A stretch of DNA of 64,000 nucleotides from a virus: IMG/VR virus record IMGVR_UViG_3300009506_000084, positions 1 through 64,000 of that record; one strand, given 5' to 3'. This document shows positions 48,360 through 57,101 of the stretch, piece after piece. Below the pieces are notes generated by a model that was not told the DNA's origin, did not search any database, and saw only the letters and a list, made by a program, of their open reading frames with translations. Numbering within the stretch: position 1 is the first letter of the stretch; each line of letters begins with the position of its first letter. Both the position numbers and the translations under genes were made by a program.

Positions 48360-51300
48360 ATGCCTGAACTGTCAGAGGTCGGGCTGCGTGCCGTTCTTGA
48401 GAATGTAGACGGCTTTGAAGCGGGCGCAAAACGACTAGAAACCGCATACGGCAAAATCAGCACGGCGGAGGCGCTGGCCGCCTCCGCCTCTGAACAAAAC
48501 GCGGCGGTCATAGACCAGACGGCCCAGGCCGCAAGCCAGGCCGCGGGCCAAATCGAAGAAATCTCCGGTGCCATCGAAGGCATGATATCGCCGGAGACGC
48601 AGGCGCGGATTGAGAAGGTCTATGAGGCGATGGGCAAGGTGTCCCCGGAAGCTGAAAAAAGCGTCCGGGCGCTTGGCGCGTCCCTGGGCAAGACGGAACA
48701 GGACGCCGAGCAGTTCGCGACGCGGTTCGAGAACGTGATGAAAACGGCCCAATTTGCCGTTGCGGGCATTGCGGGCAAATACAGCGAATTCCAGCAGAGA
48801 ATATCAGACACCGCTGCCTTTGAACGAATAGAACGCGCCTACGACGTGTTGGGCCGCAAATCTCCTGAACTGGTGGCAGACCTCCGGGAACAACAAGAAG
48901 AATGGATTGCAGCAGGCGGGGCCGCAGAGGAATGGGCCGACGCGGTCCAGCAGGTCTTCGGTCAGACCGTCGCTCAAATCCAACAGGGGTCGGACCAGGC
49001 GTCCAACGCGTTGCAGACCATGGTCAACATCATCTCGCTTGGCGCGTTGCGGGAAGTGACCGGCACCCTGGGCGGGGTAGGCGACCGGCTGGTCGGGCTT
49101 GCCAAGGACGCGACGATGGCTGCGGCCCGCGTGGAGGAATTGGACCTGGTTTTGGGCAACCTGGCCGAGAAGAACGACCTCAGCGCCGCAGCCATGCGCA
49201 ACCAGGTGCAGGCCATCCGCGACCAGGGCATCCAGGCCGATGTGGCCTACGGCCTGGTCAGCCAGTTCGTGCGCTCCAACCTGGACCTTTCCAAAGCCTC
49301 AACGCTGGCCCGCATCGCCCAGGACGCCGCGGTCATCAGCATGGAGGACAGTTCCCAGGCGCTGCAAGGGCTCCTTCACGGCATCCTGACCCTACAGCCT
49401 GAAATCCTGCGATATCGGGGCATCATCGTTGACCTGCAATCAGAGTACAAGCGATGGGCTGAGGCCAACAACCGCACCACCCTGTCGATGACCGGGGCCG
49501 AGAAACAGATGGTGGCCCTGGAAGCCGTCATTGCACAAGGGGCCTCTATTGCGGGGACCTACGAGAGCGCGATGGAATCGGCCAGCAAGCAATTGCGGTC
49601 GTTCCCGCGGTACATCAACGACCTCAAGGTGGAGTTCGGCAACGCATTGCTCCCGGCGTACAGCGATGCCATCTTTGCCACAAAAGACCTCATCAAGGAG
49701 ATTTCCGGCATCCCTGAGCCGGTCAAGGCGGCGACGGCCGTCATCGGGACCATGACCGGCGGGCTGTTCAAAGGCACCAGCGCCCTGTTGGGGTTTGCGA
49801 CCCAGGCCGGGTACACGCTGCTGGCCGTCCAAAACCTAATGCCACAATTGGAAGCCCTGGGTGTCACGGCCAAGCTGGCAAGTGTCAGTTTCCTGGGGCC
49901 GGTTGGCCTGGCCGCAGGGCTGGCTGCGGTGGTCGGCATCGGCGTGGTGACGGCGCTCAAAACTCAGGAAGAAGCGTTGCGTGCAACGGCATCGCAAACT
50001 CTGGCTGGGACTGATAGTTACGCCGAATATGTCATCAAGATGCGCGAAGTGGAGCTTGCCAGCTTTACCCTCAGCGAAGGGCTGTACGAGATTGCCAAAA
50101 GCGCCGACGCCGCGGCCCAAGGGCTAGATGCGGTGGCGCTGACAGAAGCGTTCCGTGACCTGGACATGGCAATCGGCGGGACGCGCACCGGCATCGAAGC
50201 GTTGGACGAAATACTGGTCAGTATGAACCAGTCCGGGGAAGGGGCGATGGACCAGCTCAGGGTCAGCCTGGAACGCATCGCGCCGGACCTGAACGACGCC
50301 CAGGTCGTGGTGTTGCAAAATGCTGACGCGGTCCGCCGGTTGGGCGAGAACGCCGGGTACTCCGGGCAAGACCTGCGCGACTTCACCCAAATCGTGTTGG
50401 AATTTGCAGAAGCCCAGAGCATCGCCAGGGAAGAAGCGGCCAAACTGCAACAGTTCATCGGGTGGGCGGAACAGGGCAAGGAGCCGTGGCAGGAGATGGC
50501 GACCGCGGCGGATGAGGCCGCGGCGGCAACGGCGCGCGCCGTTGCCGCCAACGAGCAGTACGAAGGCGTCATGCCCGGCATGATTAGTTACGAACAGGAA
50601 CTGCTCATCGCCCAAGCCGCCCGGTACGAGCAACTTTTGTTGCTGGCAAAGGCCCAGGAGGATTACAGCGCAAGCCTTGAGGGGATTGCGGCCCGTGGCG
50701 CTGCCCAGATATTGCGCGCCGAAGAACAGAAGAACGCATCCATCCTGAGGGCGGAACAAAGCCTGACCGACCAGTTGGGCAGCCTGTGGGACGGGTACGC
50801 AGACCGGGTCACCGGCATCATGGAACAACTGGCCGACGTGGAAGCCAACCTGCAAGCGGGGCTGGCCGCGGCCCAACAACAATACCTGGCCGACAGGCTG
50901 GCGGCAGAACAATCCTACGCCCAGAGCGTGGCGCAACTTCAAACCGACCTTGCCGCCCAAGAGGCGCAACTGGCTACAGACCTGCAACAGAGGTTGGATG
51001 ACCTGCGCCGGGGCTATGAGGAAGCGCAAGCCAACGCGGCCAGCAACCTGGCCCGCGACCTGGAAGACATCAACCGCGATCACCTGGCCCGGATGGCCGC
51101 GATGGAGGCCGACCATTACGCCAACATAGAGACCTTGGCGGAGCAACACGAACAGAACCTGCTCTCCATCCAGGAGGCATTCGACCGGCAGCGGGAGGCC
51201 ATAGAGGAAAAGTACCGCACCGAGCCGACCGAAGAAGAAAAGCTGGACGCGGAACGGGAGCGGCTGCTGCGCGAACTGGAACGGCTGCGCGAACTGCAAG

Positions 51301-52862
51301 CGGGCGGCATGACCGGCATCGACTGGGGTGCCAGCATCGAAGAAATCCTGCGCCAGCTTGACGAACTCAAGCAGCAAGAATTGGACGCGCTGGATGAGCA
51401 GCAGGCCGCGGAAGAAGAAGCGGAAGAACAGGCCCACCAGGAGCGATTGCAAGCGGAGCAGGACCGGTGGGAAGAAGCGCAAGCGGCGGAAGAAGCCCGA
51501 TGGCAGGAGGCCCGCGACGAACGGCAGGCCCAATACGAGCAGGAATTGGAAGACCTGCGGCTTGCCAACGAGCGGGCGCAGGATGAGGCCCGCCGCGCCA
51601 ACCAGCAGGCCCTTGACGCCCTGCGGCAGAGGACCGCAGAGGAAAGGGCCGAACTGGAAGCCCGGTACCGGGAGCAGCTTGCGGCACTGGAAGAACGGTT
51701 GCGGGAGGAACGGCAAAAGCTGACCGCGTCGGCGGCGGAGCAGCGGACCCGCTTGCAAGAACAACTGCGCACCGAGCAAAGCAACTACCAGGAGAGGCGT
51801 GACGAGCTAAAAGAGCACAACCGGCAACAGATACAAGCGACCGAAGAACAATACAAGGAACAGCTCAAAGAGATTCAAGACGGCTTGTTGTTGCAGAAGC
51901 TGAAAATCATCGACGGGTTGAGTGAGCAGAGCACGGAATTCGCCCAGGCCTACAAGGACGAGAAGGAGGCGCTCGAAGACTACCTGTTCGGTGAGGGGGG
52001 CCGCTACCAGCAGCAACACGACCTGGAGCAAGATGTCCTGTCGATGTTGGGCAACGAACTGCCCAACCAGACGGCGGCGTTTGCCAATGCCTACACGGTG
52101 CAGCGCAACGACCTGTACGAGCACCTTTTCGGGGCCAACGGCCTGTTGGGCATGTGGACGCAATACTTCGGGGACCTGGCAAACCTGGGCGACACCCACT
52201 CGCCGTCTGGGTGGATGATTCAGTTCGGGCGGGACCTGACCACCGGCCTGTTGCGCGGCCTGGACCTTGGCGCGGCCCTGGGCCGGTCGCTGGCCCAGTT
52301 CTCCGAGTTCAAGGGAGAGGTAGAGGCGCAGATACCCAACCTGCAACTACTGGCCCCTGACCTGCAACTGCAAGCGCCCGACCTGGCCACCGGGATTTCC
52401 AGCCTTCAATTGCCAACGCCGGACGCTGCGAGCGTGAACTTTGAGGCGGCGGCGGTAGACAGGTTGACATACGAGCCAGGGGCAGGTGTGGGGGAGTTGT
52501 CAAGCAGCGCAATTCCCCTGGCAGCCCCGGACCTGGTCTTGGCGCTTGACAACCTGGCCCACATCCTGCAAACACAGGCAGCGTGCGGCGGAGATAGGAT
52601 GGCAAGGTTGGCAGACCCCGATTGGCGAGTCGGAGAAATCACCCGAATTATGCGCGACCTGTACGAAAAAAGCGCACATTCTGGTATGCTTCTTCCGACT
52701 GTGACCGTGCAAGCCCCGACGGTTGCCGCTCCTGTCATGCCGCCAGGGCCAACCAATGTCCAGAACACGACCAACTACAACCTGACCGCGGATTTCACCA
52801 ATTCCAACATGATGCCGGGCATCCTGAGCCAGTTCCGCATGTTGGAAATGTCGAGACGATAA
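48360..52862 (+). CDS. Tail tape measure protein
   Basis: 1500 residues. The family gauge of tail length at 0.15 nm per residue gives roughly 225 nm. Membrane-like helices near residues 500-540 (FLGPVGLAAGLAAVVGIGVVTAL), very long charged coiled coils ~810-1260 (EEAEEQAHQERLQAEQDRWEE...), and a Gln/Pro-rich C-terminus (LQLLAPDLQLQAPDLAT) are typical. It ends with 'NYNLTADFTNSNMMPGILSQFRM'. Start ATG 48360 follows the chaperone ORF by six bases. Confidence 0.9.
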   Translation: MPELSEVGLRAVLENVDGFEAGAKRLETAYGKISTAEALAASASEQNAAVIDQTAQAASQAAGQIEEISGAIEGMISPETQARIEKVYEAMGKVSPEAEKSVRALGASLGKTEQDAEQFATRFENVMKTAQFAVAGIAGKYSEFQQRISDTAAFERIERAYDVLGRKSPELVADLREQQEEWIAAGGAAEEWADAVQQVFGQTVAQIQQGSDQASNALQTMVNIISLGALREVTGTLGGVGDRLVGLAKDATMAAARVEELDLVLGNLAEKNDLSAAAMRNQVQAIRDQGIQADVAYGLVSQFVRSNLDLSKASTLARIAQDAAVISMEDSSQALQGLLHGILTLQPEILRYRGIIVDLQSEYKRWAEANNRTTLSMTGAEKQMVALEAVIAQGASIAGTYESAMESASKQLRSFPRYINDLKVEFGNALLPAYSDAIFATKDLIKEISGIPEPVKAATAVIGTMTGGLFKGTSALLGFATQAGYTLLAVQNLMPQLEALGVTAKLASVSFLGPVGLAAGLAAVVGIGVVTALKTQEEALRATASQTLAGTDSYAEYVIKMREVELASFTLSEGLYEIAKSADAAAQGLDAVALTEAFRDLDMAIGGTRTGIEALDEILVSMNQSGEGAMDQLRVSLERIAPDLNDAQVVVLQNADAVRRLGENAGYSGQDLRDFTQIVLEFAEAQSIAREEAAKLQQFIGWAEQGKEPWQEMATAADEAAAATARAVAANEQYEGVMPGMISYEQELLIAQAARYEQLLLLAKAQEDYSASLEGIAARGAAQILRAEEQKNASILRAEQSLTDQLGSLWDGYADRVTGIMEQLADVEANLQAGLAAAQQQYLADRLAAEQSYAQSVAQLQTDLAAQEAQLATDLQQRLDDLRRGYEEAQANAASNLARDLEDINRDHLARMAAMEADHYANIETLAEQHEQNLLSIQEAFDRQREAIEEKYRTEPTEEEKLDAERERLLRELERLRELQAGGMTGIDWGASIEEILRQLDELKQQELDALDEQQAAEEEAEEQAHQERLQAEQDRWEEAQAAEEARWQEARDERQAQYEQELEDLRLANERAQDEARRANQQALDALRQRTAEERAELEARYREQLAALEERLREERQKLTASAAEQRTRLQEQLRTEQSNYQERRDELKEHNRQQIQATEEQYKEQLKEIQDGLLLQKLKIIDGLSEQSTEFAQAYKDEKEALEDYLFGEGGRYQQQHDLEQDVLSMLGNELPNQTAAFANAYTVQRNDLYEHLFGANGLLGMWTQYFGDLANLGDTHSPSGWMIQFGRDLTTGLLRGLDLGAALGRSLAQFSEFKGEVEAQIPNLQLLAPDLQLQAPDLATGISSLQLPTPDAASVNFEAAAVDRLTYEPGAGVGELSSSAIPLAAPDLVLALDNLAHILQTQAACGGDRMARLADPDWRVGEITRIMRDLYEKSAHSGMLLPTVTVQAPTVAAPVMPPGPTNVQNTTNYNLTADFTNSNMMPGILSQFRMLEMSRR

Positions 52863-52863
52863 C

Positions 52864-53814
52864 ATGCCCTTTTTGGAAGGACTGTGGCGTATCATCACAT
52901 CTTATGGCGACGTGTTGGAGCTTTCCCCGCCGTCCGGGGGGCTGCGGCGCATGGCGGGCATCGGTATGCCGGTGGCCCAATACGTGACACAGCAGGCGCC
53001 AGGCCAGCACGGCAATTCCCACCTGGGGTTCACATTGAACCCGCGGGAGGTCGCCATGCAGTTGGATTGGCAAGGCTGCGAACTGGTTGACGTGAGGACG
53101 GGCAAAATCTATCCGACCTTCAATTACATCGCGTCCCCGTTCATCCTGCAACGCGCCCTGCCGGACCAGACCGTGCGGGAACTGCGCGACGTGTGGTTCG
53201 CTGGGGGGCTGGGCCGCGACTCGGACGCCATCGACGTGGAAGGCCATGTCGAGACGCAGCCTATCACCGTCATTGCCCGCGACCCGGTGTGGTGGGCCGG
53301 GGAGGAAAGCTCCTATACAATCACCACGGCGACCATCGAAACCGGGGATGAGGCGGTGTTTGACACGCCAGCCGGGGAGCCAGCGCCCACCTGGATATTC
53401 GCCACGGCAAGTTACCTTACGTTCGGTTACTCGACCATCAACACGACCCTGAGCAGCGGGGAGATTGCAACCCTGGGCGACTGGTACACCTTTCCGACCA
53501 TCACCATCGTGGGGCCAGCCTCAGACCCGGAAATCGAGAACCTCACCACCGACCAAATCATCACCATGGACTACGACATCCCGGCGGGAAGGACCGTGAC
53601 CTTCAACCTGCAATGGGGCTACAAAACTGTGACGGACGACCTGGGCACCAACCTGGCTGGATACGTCCCGGCGACCGATGACCTGGCAACGTTCGTGCTG
53701 TGGCCGCATCCCAGGGCAACCGACGGCGAGAACAGCATCCGGGTGTTTGCGGGCGGCGTGACCGCAGCGTCCAGCATCACCATCAGTTGGTATGATAGGT
53801 TTTTGGGGATATAG
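52864..53814 (+). CDS. Distal tail (Dit-like) protein
   Basis: 316 residues directly after the tape measure. 'GDVLELSPPSGGLRRMAGIGMP', HLGFTLNPREVAMQLDW and RTGKIYPTFNYIASPFILQRALP fit the Dit N-terminal ring domain; the rest is beta-rich and Gly/Thr-rich. It forms the hub between tube and baseplate. It starts one base after the tape measure stop. Confidence 0.68.
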   Translation: MPFLEGLWRIITSYGDVLELSPPSGGLRRMAGIGMPVAQYVTQQAPGQHGNSHLGFTLNPREVAMQLDWQGCELVDVRTGKIYPTFNYIASPFILQRALPDQTVRELRDVWFAGGLGRDSDAIDVEGHVETQPITVIARDPVWWAGEESSYTITTATIETGDEAVFDTPAGEPAPTWIFATASYLTFGYSTINTTLSSGEIATLGDWYTFPTITIVGPASDPEIENLTTDQIITMDYDIPAGRTVTFNLQWGYKTVTDDLGTNLAGYVPATDDLATFVLWPHPRATDGENSIRVFAGGVTAASSITISWYDRFLGI

Positions 53815-53817
53815 ACC

Positions 53818-55074
53818 ATGAGTGACCTTGTAACGCTTACAGGACAAAGCCGACCGTGGGGCGGTCAGACCGTTGGGGACAGTGGGCCGTATACAGACGG
53901 CCAGTGGCGCGACGTGTGGGAAAGCCTGTTTGACGGCAGCGGCAATCGCGGCCCCTTGCTCAATTGGGACGACGACTTTGAAGTGACGGAACGCGGGGCC
54001 GGGGCCAACATGAGCGTGGACGTGCAGACCGGCGCGGCCATCATCGACGGCGAATGGGCCATTTCCGACAGCATCGTGAACCTGACCGTCGCCGCCAACG
54101 CGTCGGGCATGACCCGGTACGACCTGGTCTTTCTGCACTGGACCGCTGCGGCCCAGACCACTTCGGTGCGCATCGTGGACGGGACGCCGGGGGCCGGGTC
54201 GTGTGAGAGCATCGCCAATTACCAGAACGCGGGGGTTGAATGGGCTGTGCCGCTGGCTTGTGTGGAGGTCGTCAACGGAGCAGCTACCATCCAGGATGCC
54301 GACATCACCGACGAAAGGGAGTTTTGCCGGTATCGCACAGACCCAGCCGACATCATCGACGGGTCAACGCTGGACCAGAACGCGGCCAACCAGATTCGCA
54401 TTGCCCCCTCTGGCGTGGGCATCGTCGAAATTGCCGCCGCCATTGCCGGGGATGGCCTGGTCGGCGGCGGAGGCGCTGCGCTTGACGTGAACGTAGACGG
54501 GGTCACCCTGGAAATCGTCGCGGACACCCTTCAAATCATCAATGGGGAGGTGGACGAAAGCATCAGCGCCAATCGGACGCGCACCTGGTACGTGGGGGCC
54601 AACGAATTGCACGAACCGGCGGGAGGCCTTTACGCCCTAAGCCCCACCTGGGGCAACATCGACATCCAGACCGACGCGACCGAATGCTGGATATTCGACC
54701 CAGGCCAGGACATGGGCGTCATCGGTCACACCCAAGTCCCTGCTGATGCAGTGGCTGGGGCAGTGACCATTTCGGCCATCTGGACCCACGCCGAACCGGG
54801 CTGGCCGGTCTGGGTGCGTTGGTACCTGGAATATGTGACCAATTTCGGTTGCATCGAGCTTCTGACCCCCACCAACATGATTGTAGCCCTGGGTCCGGTG
54901 GGGGCCGCTGCCGAGAATTACCGCATCTGCACGGCCTTTTCCAACACCGTCACCCTGGCCGCTGGGGAGTTCTTCGACTTCATTGTGGGGCGCAACGGGT
55001 CGCACCCGGCAGACGATTGCTCCTCCGACGCGGGCCTCTTGGGCGTTCTGTTCAGCTATACGGCGGATATGTAA
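53818..55074 (+). CDS. Baseplate/fibre protein, paralogue 1 of 2
   Basis: 418 residues. 'WGGQTVGDSGPYTDGQWRDVWESLFDGSGNRGPLLNW' and the core 'GAAIIDGEW...NLTVAANASGMTRYDLVFLHW' resemble phage fibre N-terminal domains. The C-terminal head (FSNTVTLAAGEFFDF...GLLGVLFSYTADM) is shared with the next gene. Likely receptor-binding or baseplate upper protein. Confidence 0.62.
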   Translation: MSDLVTLTGQSRPWGGQTVGDSGPYTDGQWRDVWESLFDGSGNRGPLLNWDDDFEVTERGAGANMSVDVQTGAAIIDGEWAISDSIVNLTVAANASGMTRYDLVFLHWTAAAQTTSVRIVDGTPGAGSCESIANYQNAGVEWAVPLACVEVVNGAATIQDADITDEREFCRYRTDPADIIDGSTLDQNAANQIRIAPSGVGIVEIAAAIAGDGLVGGGGAALDVNVDGVTLEIVADTLQIINGEVDESISANRTRTWYVGANELHEPAGGLYALSPTWGNIDIQTDATECWIFDPGQDMGVIGHTQVPADAVAGAVTISAIWTHAEPGWPVWVRWYLEYVTNFGCIELLTPTNMIVALGPVGAAAENYRICTAFSNTVTLAAGEFFDFIVGRNGSHPADDCSSDAGLLGVLFSYTADM

Positions 55075-55076
55075 TC

Positions 55077-56330
55077 ATGTCTGACTCTCAAGCCATCGTC
55101 AGCAGGCCGTGGGGCGGGCTGGCTTCGTACACCGACCTGGAATGGTGGGAAATCTGGCAGAGCCTGTTCGATGGAACGCAGAACCGCGGCCCCTTGCTCG
55201 GCTACCTGAACGAACTGGAAGTCTCGGCCAGCAGCCCGGCGGCGATGACTGTTTCCATCGGGACCGGGGCCGGGATAATCATGGGAGTCTGGTTCAAGAA
55301 CGACACAGCCCGAACTCTGACCGTCGCGGCCAACGGCGGCGGGGCCAACCGTTATGACCTGGTCTTCGCCCACTGGACACGGACCACGCAACAGGTCCAA
55401 TTGCGAATTGTGGATGGGACCGCGGCGACCTGTGCCGCGGCGGTCGCCCCGGCTGCAAACGCCATCGCCACCTACCAGTCCGGCGTGACCGAATGGGCCA
55501 TCCCGTTGGCCTGTATCACGGTCACACCGGGCGCGACCAGCATCGCCAGCGGCAACATCACCGACTTGCGTGAATTCTGCCGGTTCCGCATGGACCCCGG
55601 CAGCCTGCCGGACCTGTCCACAATCAACGTCAACCCCAACACCCGCCAGATGTATGTGTATAATGTTGGCGTGACCCAGATTTCGAGCGCCATCGCGGGC
55701 GATGGCCTGGTTGGTGGCAGTGGGGCGGCGCTGGACGTGAATCCTGACGGTGTGACCTTGGAAATCGTCGCAGACGTGCTTCGCATCGCGGGCGGGGCAG
55801 TTTCGGCCAGCATCCGGGCCAACCGGACGCGGTCCTTCTACGTCTCGGCCAGCAAATTGCGCAAGTCGTCGGGGGCCGATGCGTCCATTGTGTGGGGGTC
55901 GGGGGCCGGGTGGCCGGACGGGGCAGAGGGGTGGGTCGTGCCATACAACACCGGTTCCCTGGTCGGCCACACCCAGGTTCCCGTCGATTTCGCGTCGGGA
56001 CTTGGCATGAAATTCATCTTTGCCCATGAATACGGCGGGGTTGGCACCCAACCCGTCGTATGGCGCGCCTCTTTTGCGGCAGACGCGGGCGGCGATCTCA
56101 TGGGCGGTTGTGATGAAGATATTCAAAGCCAGACGTTCTTGCCCCAGGTCAGTACAGACATCACCTCAGCGACCGCCGGGTATAGAATTTGTAGCGATGC
56201 TGGCACAAGCAGCCTGGAAACTGTGGTGGCGGGCGATTTCCTGGATTTTCGCATCTATCGTCCCACATCCGGCCTAGTTCTCGACCTGCTGCTGCTTGGC
56301 GTGCTGTTTGAGTACACGGCGGACATGTAG
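55077..56330 (+). CDS. Baseplate/fibre protein, paralogue 2 of 2
   Basis: 417 residues, starting MSDSQAIVSRPWGGLASY. It matches paralogue 1 in WWEIWQSLFDGTQNRGPLLGY, 'VAANGGGANRYDLVFAHW', 'ISSAIAGDGLVGGSGAALDV...GVTLEIVADVLRI' and LLLLGVLFEYTADM, with most differences between ~residues 250-370. Tandem fibre paralogues can broaden host range. ATG 55077 is two bases after the previous stop; earlier in-frame sequence belongs to the other gene's shadow. Confidence 0.62.
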   Translation: MSDSQAIVSRPWGGLASYTDLEWWEIWQSLFDGTQNRGPLLGYLNELEVSASSPAAMTVSIGTGAGIIMGVWFKNDTARTLTVAANGGGANRYDLVFAHWTRTTQQVQLRIVDGTAATCAAAVAPAANAIATYQSGVTEWAIPLACITVTPGATSIASGNITDLREFCRFRMDPGSLPDLSTINVNPNTRQMYVYNVGVTQISSAIAGDGLVGGSGAALDVNPDGVTLEIVADVLRIAGGAVSASIRANRTRSFYVSASKLRKSSGADASIVWGSGAGWPDGAEGWVVPYNTGSLVGHTQVPVDFASGLGMKFIFAHEYGGVGTQPVVWRASFAADAGGDLMGGCDEDIQSQTFLPQVSTDITSATAGYRICSDAGTSSLETVVAGDFLDFRIYRPTSGLVLDLLLLGVLFEYTADM

Positions 56331-56333
56331 CCC

Positions 56334-57101
56334 ATGCCAGGAGAATACCGGCTGGTGGTCAAAGGCCACGACGGCGACCAAATCGGGGTGATGACGGCCT
56401 ACGAGTCGTTCACCTACGAGAAGTTGCTGAACCGGGCCGGGACCGGGGTGCTGGTCGCCCATTACGGGGTGACCGACGCTGCCGATGCGTTGCTGGACGA
56501 ACTGGCCTACGACATCATCCTGGAGGTCCAGCGGCGCATCGATGGCGACTCGGAATGGTACGTCGATTGGATGGGCCTGTGCCAAGACACGCAGGAGGAA
56601 ATCACCCAGGCCGCGACCGACAAGGACACCTGGAATTTCGTCCACATCAATCACCATCTGGAACGCCGCCGGGTCATCCCGCCGTGGGAGGGCTACTACC
56701 CCGACACGGGCCGCATCTACCAGGCCAACCGCTGGCTGGAAACCGCCGTTGTCGGCAACGCCATGCGCAACCTGGTGCGCGAACAGGCAGTTGACCCCTG
56801 CAGACCAACGAAGTGGAACCGGCGGCGGCGGGTGCCCCCGGCCTGGTCTTCGGAGAGGATGAGACGGAACAATACGCCGTGGAGGGGCAGGGGCTTTGGA
56901 ACTGGGGCAGCGGCGACCAGATGTTCGTGGGGGCCGGGAGCCGCAGCCAGGCCTATTGCGGCATCTACACGACCCCGGACGGCGACACCTACACCTTACA
57001 ACGCAACGGCAATATGGGCGACATCGTCCAGCGGTTTCTTTGTTTTCAGGCGTGGGACGATGGCCTGGGCGAACGCATGTACGTGGGAACCGGGGGACTG
57101 A
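56334..57101 (+). CDS. Gp37-like tail protein, N-terminal part (frameshifted)
   Basis: The first ~154 residues (YRLVVKGHDGDQIGVMTAYESFTYEKLLNR..., NFVHINHHLERRRVIPPWEGYYPDTG, GNAMRNLVREQAVDP) match the N-terminus of siphovirus ReqiPepy6 Gp37-like proteins. After the codons at 56793-56798 the frame becomes nonsense-like (Arg/Pro/Thr-rich). Good coding resumes in the -1 frame at CTGCAGACCAACGAA. One extra C in the C-run at 56795-56798 would join both parts. Either programmed slippage, a true mutation or an assembly error. Confidence 0.65.
   Translation: MPGEYRLVVKGHDGDQIGVMTAYESFTYEKLLNRAGTGVLVAHYGVTDAADALLDELAYDIILEVQRRIDGDSEWYVDWMGLCQDTQEEITQAATDKDTWNFVHINHHLERRRVIPPWEGYYPDTGRIYQANRWLETAVVGNAMRNLVREQAVDPCRPTKWNRRRRVPPAWSSERMRRNNTPWRGRGFGTGAAATRCSWGPGAAARPIAASTRPRTATPTPYNATAIWATSSSGFFVFRRGTMAWANACTWEPGD

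Noticed and set aside
50124-51779. A 551-codon minus-strand open frame
   Set aside because: Antisense to the coiled-coil part of the tape measure; its Leu/Phe/Gly composition is a product of codon bias, not a gene.
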